Shown here piece by piece: positions 1 to 6,488 of a stretch of DNA of 7,275 nucleotides (the stretch's first letter is position 1; every line of letters begins with the position of its first letter). The stretch covers positions 1 to 7,275 of the forward strand of contig JAAZBY010000591.1 in NCBI GenBank assembly GCA_012513595.1, in the 5' to 3' direction. The stretch is from Chloroflexota bacterium (GTDB lineage Bacteria > Chloroflexota > Anaerolineae > UBA1429). The notes below the pieces were generated by a model. That model did not search any database. It saw only the letters and a program-made list of their open reading frames with translations, and was not told the origin of the DNA. Both the position numbers and the translations under genes were made by a program.

Positions 1-1982
1 GTGTAGAACTCGAGCGTATCGTCCACCTGGACGTCGTTCAGCCCGTCGATCCCCACGCCACACTCCAGCCCGGTGTTCACCTCGCGCACGTCCTCAGTGA
101 ACCGCTTCAGCGAGGAGACCCGCCCCTCGTGGATCACCTGGCCATTACGCTTGACCTTGGCGGTCGCGTTGCGCAGGGCCTTGCCCTCGCGCACCTGTAC
201 GCCAGCGATCTTGCCCACGCGCGGAATCGTAAAGACCTCGCGCACGACCGCCATGCCCTGCAGCTTGTCCTCATACTCGGGCTCCAGCATGCCCGTCAGG
301 GCCTTCTGCACGTCCTCGATGAGTCGGTAGATGACGTCGTAGGTACGGATGCTGACGCCTTCCTGCTCGGCCAGGCGGGTCGCCGTGCCATCGACGCCCA
401 CGTGAAAACCAACGATCACAGCCTGAGAGGCCACCGCCAGGTTGACGTCCGAATCGGTGACGTTGCCCACGCCAACGTGGATGAACTTGGCCTTCAGATC
501 ACCGGCCTCAAGCTTCTCCAGCGAAGAGCGGATCGGCTCGATACTGCCGTCCACGTCCGCCTTGAGGATGAGGTTCAGCGACTGCATGGCCCCGGCCTGG
601 GCGCGGGCGTAAATCTGGTCCAGCGTCAGCGCCTGGCCGGGCTGTTCGGCAGCGGCGCGCGCCGCGAGCATCTGCTCCTCGATGATCTGCCGCGCCTCGC
701 GTTCGGACTCCACGACGCGGATGCGGTCGCCCGCCTCGGGCACCTCGCGCAACCCCGTGACGACGACCGGTGTGGCCGGCCCTACCGACTTGATGCGCTC
801 ACCCTTATAGTCGAACAAGGCCCGCAAGCGGCCATGGGTCTGGCCCACCAGGAGCGTGTCACCCTCGTGCAGGGTGCCTTCCTGCACCAGGAGCGTGACC
901 GTCGGCCCCATGGCGCGGTCCAGCCGCCCTTCGACCACCGAGCCGGCCACCGGCCCCTCAGGGTCGGCCCGGAGGTTCTCCATCTCGGCAACCAGCAGCA
1001 CCATGTCGAGGAGTTCGTCGATCCCCTGTTTGGTGCGGGCCGATACCGGCACGCAGATGACCTCGCCGCCCCAGTCCTCCACCACCAGGCCCTCGTCGGC
1101 CAGCTGCTGCTTGACGCGCTCCGGGTTGGCCGTGGCCAGGTCCATCTTGTTTAGGGCCACGATGATCGGCACGCCGGCTGAGCGCGCGTGGGCGATGGCC
1201 TCGCGCGTCTGTGGCTGCACGCCATCATCGGCCGCCACCACCAGGATGGCGATATCGGTCACACTGGCACCACGGGCCCGCATGGCCGTAAAGGCCTCGT
1301 GGCCGGGGGTGTCCAGGAAAGTGATCAGCTTGTCGTGCGCGCGGGCCTGATAGGCACCGATGTGCTGGGTGATGCCCCCGGCCTCGCCCTCCTGGACGCT
1401 GGCCCTGCGGATAACGTCCAGAATCGACGTCTTGCCATGGTCGACGTGCCCCATCACCACCACGACGGGCGGGCGCGGCTTGAGGCGCTCGAGTTCCTCC
1501 TCAGTATACTCACGATGCCGGCGCGTCGGAGCGGCGGCAGCCTGCTCCTCAACCTCGGGCTCCTCCGGCTTGGCCGGCTCGACCACCGCATACCCCATCT
1601 CCTCGGCGATAATCGCCGCGGTATCGTGGTCAAGGACCTGGTTGATGTTGGCCATGATGCCGGCATTCATGAGCGCCTTGATCAGCTCGATCGGGCTGAC
1701 CCGCATCTCCTCGGCAAGGTCCCGCACTACGATCTGGGGCGGAAGCGTGATCTCTTTCGCCTTGACCGCAGGCGCAGGCTGACCGCCACGTGCGGCGGCG
1801 CGAGTGTCGGCCCCCGCCGCAGACGGCTGGCCGGCCTGCCCGGAGCGCCCGCCGCGCGATGCGGCCCCGCCCCGGCTGCCCCGACCGGATCCACCAGACC
1901 TGGGACTGCTGGCTCCCCTTGAGGATCCTGACGACGCTCCCCTGCTTGCACCGCTTCGGGGTCGTTCGGACCTGTTCGCCAT
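1..1982 (-). CDS. infB: Translation initiation factor IF-2 (3' end cut by window edge)
   Basis: IF2 is the GTPase that brings fMet-tRNA to the 30S subunit and promotes 50S joining in the cytoplasm. I translated 660 codons from the ATG at 1980-1982. In order they show a Ser/Gly/Arg-rich disordered N-terminus (residues about 3-68), an IF2_N domain (about 78-132), a short Glu-rich linker, and the G domain: G1 GHVDHGKT at 178-185, switch-region GGITQHIG near 202, G3 DTPGH at 224-228, G4 NKMD at 278-281 and G5 SAR at 314-316. Domain II, the C1 domain (from about 460, QSLNLILKADVDGS) and the C2 tRNA-binding domain (IPRVGKIAG, SLKRF) follow. The last codons read LEFY, so by comparison with family members only about ten residues are missing. 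The N-terminus is short compared with E. coli IF2 (890 residues). The start is fixed by AAAGGGGG five bases upstream. It is the last gene of the nusA-ylxR-infB series seen here. Confidence 0.97.
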   Translation of the reverse strand, partial: MANRSERPRSGASRGASSGSSRGASSPRSGGSGRGSRGGAASRGGRSGQAGQPSAAGADTRAAARGGQPAPAVKAKEITLPPQIVVRDLAEEMRVSPIELIKALMNAGIMANINQVLDHDTAAIIAEEMGYAVVEPAKPEEPEVEEQAAAAPTRRHREYTEEELERLKPRPPVVVVMGHVDHGKTSILDVIRRASVQEGEAGGITQHIGAYQARAHDKLITFLDTPGHEAFTAMRARGASVTDIAILVVAADDGVQPQTREAIAHARSAGVPIIVALNKMDLATANPERVKQQLADEGLVVEDWGGEVICVPVSARTKQGIDELLDMVLLVAEMENLRADPEGPVAGSVVEGRLDRAMGPTVTLLVQEGTLHEGDTLLVGQTHGRLRALFDYKGERIKSVGPATPVVVTGLREVPEAGDRIRVVESEREARQIIEEQMLAARAAAEQPGQALTLDQIYARAQAGAMQSLNLILKADVDGSIEPIRSSLEKLEAGDLKAKFIHVGVGNVTDSDVNLAVASQAVIVGFHVGVDGTATRLAEQEGVSIRTYDVIYRLIEDVQKALTGMLEPEYEDKLQGMAVVREVFTIPRVGKIAGVQVREGKALRNATAKVKRNGQVIHEGRVSSLKRFTEDVREVNTGLECGVGIDGLNDVQVDDTLEFY

Positions 1983-1987
1983 ATTGT

Positions 1988-1995
1988 CCCCCTTT
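1988..1995 (-). promoter_or_regulatory. Ribosome binding site of infB
   Basis: AAAGGGGG on the minus strand ends five bases before the infB ATG at 1982-1980. It decides this start over the ATG in another frame slightly upstream (near 2011). An upstream pyrimidine tract (UUCCCCU within about 2146-2159) could pair with it, one G-U pair included, but that pairing is only a possibility. Confidence 0.75.
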
Positions 1996-2055
1996 CTATA
2001 TCCATGGTTGAGCTGCGATTGTTACAATGCTGCGGGCACGAGCGGCCCGGGAAGG

Positions 2056-2108
2056 GCCCGCCGGCACGGCACAGTGCGTCACCGACGCAGTGCGGAACCG
2101 CGGCGGGC
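2056..2108 (-). promoter_or_regulatory. Long GC-rich hairpin in infB leader
   Basis: An imperfect long stem: outer arms GCCCGCC (2056-2062) and GGCGGGC (2102-2108), and a perfect inner arm TGCGTC-acc-GACGCA (2075-2089, plus-strand reading), with a GCAC/GTGC segment between them offset by a two-base bulge. No T run follows on the minus strand, so it is not a terminator. A second hairpin at 2044-2058 (GGCCC, five-base loop, GGGCC) shares bases 2056-2058 with the first, so the two cannot both form fully. GC-rich DNA makes chance stems common. Confidence 0.4.
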
Positions 2109-2330
2109 AGATGGCAGAGCACGGGAGACAGGGTGTACAGCACTGGCGAGGGGAAGCGAATGGGGGACCGGAATGAGGCACAGAGCGCTCTCAGCGGCTA
2201 GCCATAGTCATCTCCCCAGCCAGAACCAGCCCAGTCTCTCTTCTGCTGTCGGTCAGTCTGTCAGACATGGCGATTGGAGCAATCAAACCCATGGGGCCCG
2301 GTGCAGCGAAAAAGTACCGAGCCCACATTG

Positions 2331-2651
2331 CTACGCACGATCGTCGTCTTCAGGCAGCTGCTCAAAGAACGCATCCAACGCGGCCAGATCCTCCAAGGCC
2401 CGGTTCGCCTCCGAGCCTTCCAGCCGCAACGCACGACCCAGCGCGCCACCACGCCGCGCCGACGCCCAACAGGCGCGCCGTCGGCAGATATAGGCCCCCC
2501 GGCCGGGCAGCTTTCCCTTGGGGTCCACCACCAGGCGGCCCTCTGGCGTAGCCACCACCCGCACCAGGTCGCGCTTGTCCGCCACGCGCCGACAGGCGAC
2601 GCAGGTGCGCTGTGGCTGCTTGCGAACCCGCTTGGCGGCCACCCTAACCAC
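2331..2651 (-). CDS. rnpM: YlxR / RnpM family RNA-binding protein (DUF448)
   Basis: A small basic cytoplasmic protein of 106 residues, usual for the YlxR family. The signature is clear: RTCVACR at 15-21, then KRDLVRVV (26-33), DPKGKLPGRGAYIC (43-56) and a further Cys at 61. The C17xxC20 and C56/C61 pairs could bind metal, but that is not established. In Bacillus subtilis YlxR (RnpM) binds the RNA subunit of RNase P and modulates its activity; transfer of that role to this protein is by homology. It starts with GTG, 26 bases after the nusA stop, which suggests co-transcription and perhaps translational coupling. A second in-frame GTG at 2642 follows a GGTGG tract and could be the true start, giving 103 residues without loss of the conserved domain. 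The C-terminal helix is acidic (EDDD). Confidence 0.93.
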   Translation of the reverse strand: MVRVAAKRVRKQPQRTCVACRRVADKRDLVRVVATPEGRLVVDPKGKLPGRGAYICRRRACWASARRGGALGRALRLEGSEANRALEDLAALDAFFEQLPEDDDRA

Positions 2652-2677
2652 CTGCCCTGCCTACTGCGCCCTGCGGT

Positions 2678-4408
2678 CTAGAACTCGTCCTCATCCCAGC
2701 GCCACTTCTCATCGCGCTTGCGCCGCCGGCGAGAGACCACCTCGCCCAGGCGCTCGTCGTACTCCAGGACGCGTTTGCGGTTCTTGCGGCGCTGGGTCTC
2801 GCGCTGGCGGCCGCTGTCCCCCTCCTCTTCGTCCTCTTCCTCGAGTTCGTCGTACGGCAGCTCGTCCTCAGCAGGCACGGTCTCCTCCGCGAGCGGTAGC
2901 GGCGCCTCCTCTACACCGGCGGTCGCGCCCGCCTCCGCCGGCCCAGCAGCATCTTCCAGCGCCTCGACCGGGGTCTCCTCGGCCAAGATCGCCTCCGTCC
3001 CCTCGCTCTCCTCGACAGCGTCAGCCAACGGCTCGGCCACCTCGAGCGTGACCTCCTCTGCCACGGCCTCCGCCGCCGCGGGCTCCTCCGCCGCGGATTC
3101 CTCCGCCGGGGCCTCCGCCGCCGGAGCCTCCGCCGCGGACTCCTCCGCCGCGGATTCCTCCGCCGCGGACTCCTCCGCCGCGGATTCCTCCGCCGCGGAC
3201 TCCTCCGCCAGGGCCCCATCCAGCGCTTCGGCGTGCTCCGCCTCTTCCTCGGCGGCGATCAGGGCTTCGGCCTGGGCCAGCAGCTCGGCAGCGGCCCGGC
3301 GCGCCTCCTCTTCCTCGGCGGCGCGGGCCTCGGCCTCACGGGCTTCCTCCTCATGGCGCTCGGCCTCGGCGGCAGCCTCGGTCTCGCTGCGGATATCGAT
3401 GCCCCAGCCGGTCAGCTTGGCGGCCAGGCGGGCGTTCTGCCCCTCCTTGCCAATGGCCAGCGATAGCGCGCTATCCGGCACGATGACCTTGGCCTTCTTG
3501 CTTTCCTCGTCCAGCAGCACGCCGACCACCTTGGCCGGGCTCAGCGCATTACCGATAAAGGTCTCCTCATCCTCAGACCAGGGGACCACATCGATCTTTT
3601 CGCCGTTCAGCTCGTTGACGATGTTCTGGATGCGCACGCCGCGCATTCCCACGCAAGAGCCCACCGGGTCTACCCCCGGCTGCAGAGCCACGACGGCCAC
3701 CTTGGAGCGCGACCCCGCTTCGCGGGCGATGGCCTTGATCTCCACCGTCCCGTTGTAGATCTCGGGAACTTCCAGCTCCAACAGCCGCCGGAGCAGCCCC
3801 TTGTGGCTGCGCGAGGCGGTCACCTGCGGCCCATGCCCGGTCCGTTCGACCTCGGCCAGGTAGACCCGCAGCCTCTGGTTGAAGCGGTAGTACTCGCCAG
3901 GGATCTGCTCGCTGCGCGGCAGGGCCGCCTCGGCCTTGCCCAGGCTGATCGTCACATTCCCGCTACGCGCGTCGACGCTCCGCACCACGCCGTTAGCCAG
4001 CTCACCCACCCGGTCGGCGAACTCGAGGTATACAGAATCGCGCTCCGCCTCGCGGATGCGCTGCATGATGACCTGCTTGGCAGTCTGCGCGGCGATACGG
4101 CCAAAGTTCCGCGGCTTGACCTCGGTCTCCAGCATGTCGCCGATTTCCAGCGAGGGATCCTGCAGGTGTGCATCCGCCGGCGAGATCTGCGTCTCGGGGT
4201 CCTCCACCTGGGCTACAACCAGCCTGTTCACAAAGACGCGCGCCTGCCCGGTGCGCCGGTCCACAGTCACCCGGATGTTCTGGGTGGGCCCATAGTTCTT
4301 CTTGTAGGTGGTAACCAGCGCCGCCTCGATCGCCTCGAGGATGACGTCGGGCGAGACGTTGCGATCAGAACAGAGCTGAGTAATGGCGATCTCAAACTCG
4401 CTCTTCAT
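2678..4408 (-). CDS. nusA: Transcription factor NusA with a long acidic, repeat-bearing C-terminal tail
   Basis: NusA binds RNA polymerase and nascent RNA and controls pausing, intrinsic termination and antitermination. The 576 residues show the N-terminal polymerase-binding domain (about 1-125), an S1 domain (about 134-200), KH1 with the GMRG loop at 254-257 (context [10 protein letters not shown]) and KH2 with the GKEG loop at 320-323. The conserved core ends near 342. The rest is unusual: an Ala/Glu-rich stretch (about 342-400, probably helical or coiled coil), AAEES repeats (about 401-425), a variable acidic region to about 532 (around 70 Asp/Glu in 192 residues), then a strongly basic segment (534-570) with RRKNRKR and RRRRKR, ending in WDEDEF. 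Such a tail is not part of the conserved family core and differs from the two AR domains of E. coli NusA. It is followed after 26 bases by ylxR. No rimP precedes it. The ATG start has GGAGG eleven bases upstream. Confidence 0.97.
   Translation of the reverse strand: MKSEFEIAITQLCSDRNVSPDVILEAIEAALVTTYKKNYGPTQNIRVTVDRRTGQARVFVNRLVVAQVEDPETQISPADAHLQDPSLEIGDMLETEVKPRNFGRIAAQTAKQVIMQRIREAERDSVYLEFADRVGELANGVVRSVDARSGNVTISLGKAEAALPRSEQIPGEYYRFNQRLRVYLAEVERTGHGPQVTASRSHKGLLRRLLELEVPEIYNGTVEIKAIAREAGSRSKVAVVALQPGVDPVGSCVGMRGVRIQNIVNELNGEKIDVVPWSEDEETFIGNALSPAKVVGVLLDEESKKAKVIVPDSALSLAIGKEGQNARLAAKLTGWGIDIRSETEAAAEAERHEEEAREAEARAAEEEEARRAAAELLAQAEALIAAEEEAEHAEALDGALAEESAAEESAAEESAAEESAAEESAAEAPAAEAPAEESAAEEPAAAEAVAEEVTLEVAEPLADAVEESEGTEAILAEETPVEALEDAAGPAEAGATAGVEEAPLPLAEETVPAEDELPYDELEEEDEEEGDSGRQRETQRRKNRKRVLEYDERLGEVVSRRRRKRDEKWRWDEDEF
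3084..3215 (-). repeat. 15-bp coding tandem repeat (30-bp higher-order period) in nusA tail
   Basis: On the plus strand the unit is TCCTCCGCCGCGGAC or the same ending GAT, encoding AAEES in NusA. Five near-identical consecutive units occupy 3126-3200; the last base alternates C,T,C,T,C, so the true repeat period is 30 bp (GAG and GAA codons alternate). Degenerate units extend to 3084 on one side and 3215 on the other (Pro variants, APAAE). The reading frame is kept throughout. This pattern is what slipped-strand copying or unequal crossover of a two-unit block would leave, so copy number may vary between strains. Confidence 0.9.
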
Positions 4409-4419
4409 AGACAGGAAAA

Positions 4420-4424
4420 CCTCC
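4420..4424 (-). promoter_or_regulatory. Ribosome binding site of nusA
   Basis: GGAGG on the minus strand, eleven bases before the nusA ATG (4408-4406). The spacing is somewhat long, but no nearer purine tract or alternative start is seen. Confidence 0.65.
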
Positions 4425-4445
4425 GGCTAGCGCCCAGTCTGCCAC

Positions 4446-4474
4446 AATAAGAAAAGTGGGGAGCGCCCACTTTC
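4446..4474 (-). terminator. Terminator-like hairpin in the nusA leader (candidate attenuator)
   Basis: On the minus strand AAAGTGGG, a five-base loop, then CCCACTTT (4473-4453) forms a perfect 8-bp stem, followed directly by TCTTATT, so the T-rich run continues as TTTTCTTATT. This has the form of an intrinsic terminator. It lies downstream of the nusA promoter and about 45 bases before the nusA start, where a terminator would act on nusA itself. E. coli nusA is known to be autoregulated through termination in its leader; a similar role here is inference. The stem could instead finish proS read-through, but a stronger terminator already does that. Confidence 0.6.
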
Positions 4475-4497
4475 ACAGGTAGAGAGTCTTTGGATGT

Positions 4498-4526
4498 AGT
4501 ATAGCACGCCCAAGGGCGAAACGCAA
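4498..4526 (-). promoter_or_regulatory. Promoter of nusA-ylxR-infB
   Basis: Minus-strand -35 TTGCGT (4526-4521), 17-base spacer, -10 TATACT (4503-4498), with TG one base upstream of the -10 (TGC-TATACT, extended -10). The start of transcription would be near 4491, giving a leader of about 80 bases. The -35 lies inside the T-rich tail of the proS terminator. The match is to a sigma-70 type consensus; no experimental support. Confidence 0.65.
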
Positions 4527-4558
4527 ACAGGAGGGCCTGCCGCGGCGGCGGGCCCTCC
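4519..4558 (-). terminator. Intrinsic terminator of proS
   Basis: GGAGGGCC at 4530-4537 pairs with GGCCCTCC at 4551-4558; five more inner pairs (one G-U) leave a three-base loop, so a 13-bp stem in 29 bases. On the minus strand it is followed by TGTTTGCGTTT (4529-4519), a broken but T-rich tract. It begins about 25 bases after the proS stop. A small TGAGC/GCTCA hairpin (4573-4586) overlaps the proS stop codon as well. Confidence 0.75.
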
Positions 4559-4583
4559 CGAGGTAGCTCCCCTGAGCGCGTGC

Positions 4584-6311
4584 TCAGCCGAGTTGCCGGC
4601 CCCGTTCCAGGATCGCGGCGACGGCCCCCTCCAGGTCGGCAGCCGGCACCATCTTCCGGTCGGCTTCCCAACGCGCCTTGAGCTCGAACGCCTCCCCCTG
4701 CACCGTGCGCCGGCTGACTGTGACGCGCACCGGCAGGCCGATCAGGTCGGCGTCGTTGAACTTGACCCCGGCCGTCTCATCGCGATCGTCATAGAGCACC
4801 TCGTACCCGGCGGCCTGCAGCCGCTGGTAGGCCGCTTCGGCAGCCCCCACCACCTCCGGGTTGTTAGTGCCCACTGAGACGATGTGCACCTGCATGGGGG
4901 CCACGTCCACCGGCCACACGATGCCGTTGTCGTCGTGGTGCTGCTCCAGGATGCAAGCCAGCAGGCGCCCCGCCCCGATACCGTAGCAGCCCATCACCAG
5001 CGGCCGGGAGACGCCGGTGGCATCGAGAAAGTCCGCGCCCATCGCCTCGCTGTACTTGGTGCCCAGCTTGAACACGTGGCCGAGCTCGATCCCGCGTACC
5101 GCGCGCAGGCTGCCCCCACAGGCGATGCAGCGGTCCCCCTCGCGGGCTAGCGCAATGTCGGCGACCTGGTCCACCTGCATGTCACGCGGATAGTTCGCGT
5201 TGGCATAGTGGTAGCCCGGATCGTTAGCCCCGGCCACATAGTTGCTGCCCGTCAGGATCGAATCGTCCGCTATGACGCGGATGGCCGGGTTATCCAGCCC
5301 GATCGGCGACGCATACCCCGCCACCAGCCCGGCGGCCTCCAGCTCCTCGGCGTCGGCCGGGTGCAGCTCCACGCCACCCAGCACGTCCGCAAGCTTTTGC
5401 TCATTCACGTCGAGGTCCCCGCGAATGACGGCAAAGACGATCTCGCTCTGCGGCGTGGCATAGAACACAGCCTTGAGCGTCTGCTCTTCGCCGACGCCCA
5501 GCAGCCTGGCCACCGCTTCGATGGTGGTAGTCCCCGGCGTGGGCACCTTCTCCAGGGGACGCTCCTCCTCACGCGCAGCCTCACCCTTGTCAAAGTGGGC
5601 CGCCTCGGCGTTGGCCGCGAACTTACAGTCGGGGCAGAGGACCAGCGTATCCTCCCCGGCGTCATTGACAAAGATGAACTCGTGCGAGTCAGACCCGCCC
5701 ATCATGCCGCTGGACGCTTCCACCGCTACGACCTCCAGCCCACAGCGGCGAAAGATCTGCTCATAGGCCGCGTACATGCGCGGGTAGTAGGCGTCGAGGT
5801 CCTCCTGATCGGCGTGGAAGCTATAGGCGTCCTTCATGGTAAACTCGCGCACCCGCACCAGCCCGCCGCGAGAGCGTGCCTCATCGCGAAACTTGGTCTG
5901 CACCTGGTAGACGACCGCCGGCAGCTGCCGGTACGAGTTCACCAGTCGCCGCGCCAGGTCGGTGACGAGCTCCTCATGGGTCATGGCCAGCACCATGGGA
6001 TGCTCGCCGCGGTCGCTAAAGCGCACCAGGGCCGCCCCGGGGGCGGGTGCGTCGTAGCGGCCCGACTCGCGCCACAGCCCTGCGGGCTGCACCACGGGCA
6101 TGAGGATCTCCTGCCCGTCGACCGCGTCCATCTCCTCGCGGATGATCTGCGTGATCTTGCGCAGCACGCGCCAACCAAGCGGCAGGTAACTATATATCCC
6201 GGCTGCCGCCTGGACGATCAGCCCCGCGCGGACGGAGAGCTGATGGCTGATCATCTCGGCGTCCGAAGGCGTCTCACGCAGGGTGCGGGCAAACAGGTTG
6301 GAGAGTCGCAT
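4584..6311 (-). CDS. proS: Proline--tRNA ligase (bacterial type with INS editing domain)
   Basis: Class II aminoacyl-tRNA synthetase that charges tRNA-Pro with proline in the cytoplasm. The 575 residues match the bacterial (prokaryote-like) type: motif 1 region after AAGIYSYLPLG (about 36-46), the THEE element near 111-114, motif 2 FRDE at 141-144 running into GLVRVREFTMKDAYSF, the inserted editing domain (about 225-395, with TLKAVFY and the ASPIGL loop) that in this family hydrolyses Ala-tRNA-Pro, motif 3 GIGAGR (444-449), and a C-terminal anticodon-binding domain. Two Cys pairs flank the insert (C226xxC229 and C395xxC398) and may bind zinc. The frame is open to a TTG at 6329, but the ATG at 6311 is chosen: family members begin MRLS, and GGAGG lies five bases upstream. 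It has its own promoter and terminator, so it is probably a single transcription unit despite lying next to nusA. Confidence 0.97.
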   Translation of the reverse strand: MRLSNLFARTLRETPSDAEMISHQLSVRAGLIVQAAAGIYSYLPLGWRVLRKITQIIREEMDAVDGQEILMPVVQPAGLWRESGRYDAPAPGAALVRFSDRGEHPMVLAMTHEELVTDLARRLVNSYRQLPAVVYQVQTKFRDEARSRGGLVRVREFTMKDAYSFHADQEDLDAYYPRMYAAYEQIFRRCGLEVVAVEASSGMMGGSDSHEFIFVNDAGEDTLVLCPDCKFAANAEAAHFDKGEAAREEERPLEKVPTPGTTTIEAVARLLGVGEEQTLKAVFYATPQSEIVFAVIRGDLDVNEQKLADVLGGVELHPADAEELEAAGLVAGYASPIGLDNPAIRVIADDSILTGSNYVAGANDPGYHYANANYPRDMQVDQVADIALAREGDRCIACGGSLRAVRGIELGHVFKLGTKYSEAMGADFLDATGVSRPLVMGCYGIGAGRLLACILEQHHDDNGIVWPVDVAPMQVHIVSVGTNNPEVVGAAEAAYQRLQAAGYEVLYDDRDETAGVKFNDADLIGLPVRVTVSRRTVQGEAFELKARWEADRKMVPAADLEGAVAAILERGRQLG

Positions 6312-6343
6312 GGGTTCCTCCGCTGGCAATCTCTGTACGCGGA

Positions 6344-6366
6344 CAGGCCGCCGTGTGGGCGGCCTG
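6344..6366 (-). promoter_or_regulatory. Perfect hairpin in the proS leader
   Basis: CAGGCCGCC, loop GTGTG, GGCGGCCTG: a perfect 9-bp stem, about 20 bases upstream of the proS Shine-Dalgarno sequence. No T run follows. The leader from the predicted start (about 6377) is only some 65 bases, far too short for a T-box riboswitch, and no specifier loop is apparent. It may affect mRNA stability or translation; function unknown. Confidence 0.5.
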
Positions 6367-6383
6367 GGTGCTTCTGACGGACC

Positions 6384-6412
6384 AGTATAGCGGATACTGC
6401 CCCGCCGGGCAA
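6384..6412 (-). promoter_or_regulatory. Promoter of proS
   Basis: Minus-strand -35 TTGCCC (6412-6407), 17-base spacer, -10 TATACT (6389-6384). The -10 is identical to that of the nusA promoter. Transcription would begin near 6377. It sits back to back with the promoter of the divergent hydrolase gene. Confidence 0.65.
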
Positions 6413-6428
6413 TCAGTACCGGCCGCTG

Positions 6429-6457
6429 TTGACCGCCGCGCCCTGGCCCGCTATCCT
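6429..6457 (+). promoter_or_regulatory. Promoter of the MBL-fold hydrolase gene
   Basis: -35 TTGACC (6429-6434), 17-base spacer, -10 TATCCT (6452-6457). Start of transcription near 6464, leaving a leader of about 25 bases to the ATG. Its -35 is only 16 bases from the -35 of the divergent proS promoter. Confidence 0.6.
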
Positions 6458-6488
6458 CGACGCGGCCGAGTGAGAGGAGAGGCGAACA

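Larger units (their letters stand above)
1983..2330 (-). other. Gene-free, structured infB leader between ylxR and infB
   Basis: This 348-base stretch has no credible protein in either strand: the short open frames are low-complexity shadows and none resembles the L7Ae-type YlxQ/RplGA found at this place in Bacillus. No tRNA-like T-arm is visible. It holds several inverted repeats: GATTG-gag-CAATC at 2272-2284, GTCTG-t-CAGAC at 2256-2266, a long GC-rich hairpin at 2056-2108 and a smaller GGCCC/GGGCC hairpin at 2044-2058. I see no convincing terminator or promoter in it, so infB is probably read through from nusA-ylxR and this would be an internal untranslated leader. Whether it regulates infB is inference. 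Confidence 0.5.

Noticed and set aside
129..1154. 341-codon open frame on the plus strand opposite infB
   Set aside because: It mirrors the minus-strand infB frame in GC-rich DNA; the complementary frame encodes an unmistakable IF2 with all G motifs, and this one shows His/Leu/Arg-rich composition with no family resemblance.
1996..2035. A promoter directly before infB (TTGTAA ... TATAGA)
   Set aside because: The spacing is about 21 bases and the start would fall in the ribosome site; hexamers at 17-base spacing do not match.
1996..2143. Short minus-strand open frames in the ylxR-infB gap as a possible small gene
   Set aside because: Cys/Pro/Arg-rich composition, no good ribosome site, and one of them runs on out of frame into infB; nothing resembling the L7Ae fold.
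2285..2300. GGGCCCCATGGGTTT just after ylxR as an intrinsic terminator
   Set aside because: The possible CCC/GGG pairing leaves a loop of only two bases and the T run is short; it would also split infB from its operon without a replacement promoter.
3084..3215. CRISPR-like array
   Set aside because: Units are 15 bp, contiguous without spacers, and keep the nusA reading frame; this is a coding tandem repeat.
2718..3758. 346-codon plus-strand open frame rich in Ser/Ala opposite nusA
   Set aside because: The Ser runs are the antisense of Glu codon runs in the NusA tail; a shadow, not a gene.
5208..6377. 389-codon plus-strand open frame opposite proS
   Set aside because: Antisense shadow of a well-conserved proS; it would also run through the proS leader and promoter, and lacks any recognisable motif.
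6312..6383. T-box riboswitch in front of proS
   Set aside because: The leader is only about 65 bases, with one simple stem, no specifier loop and no T-box sequence.
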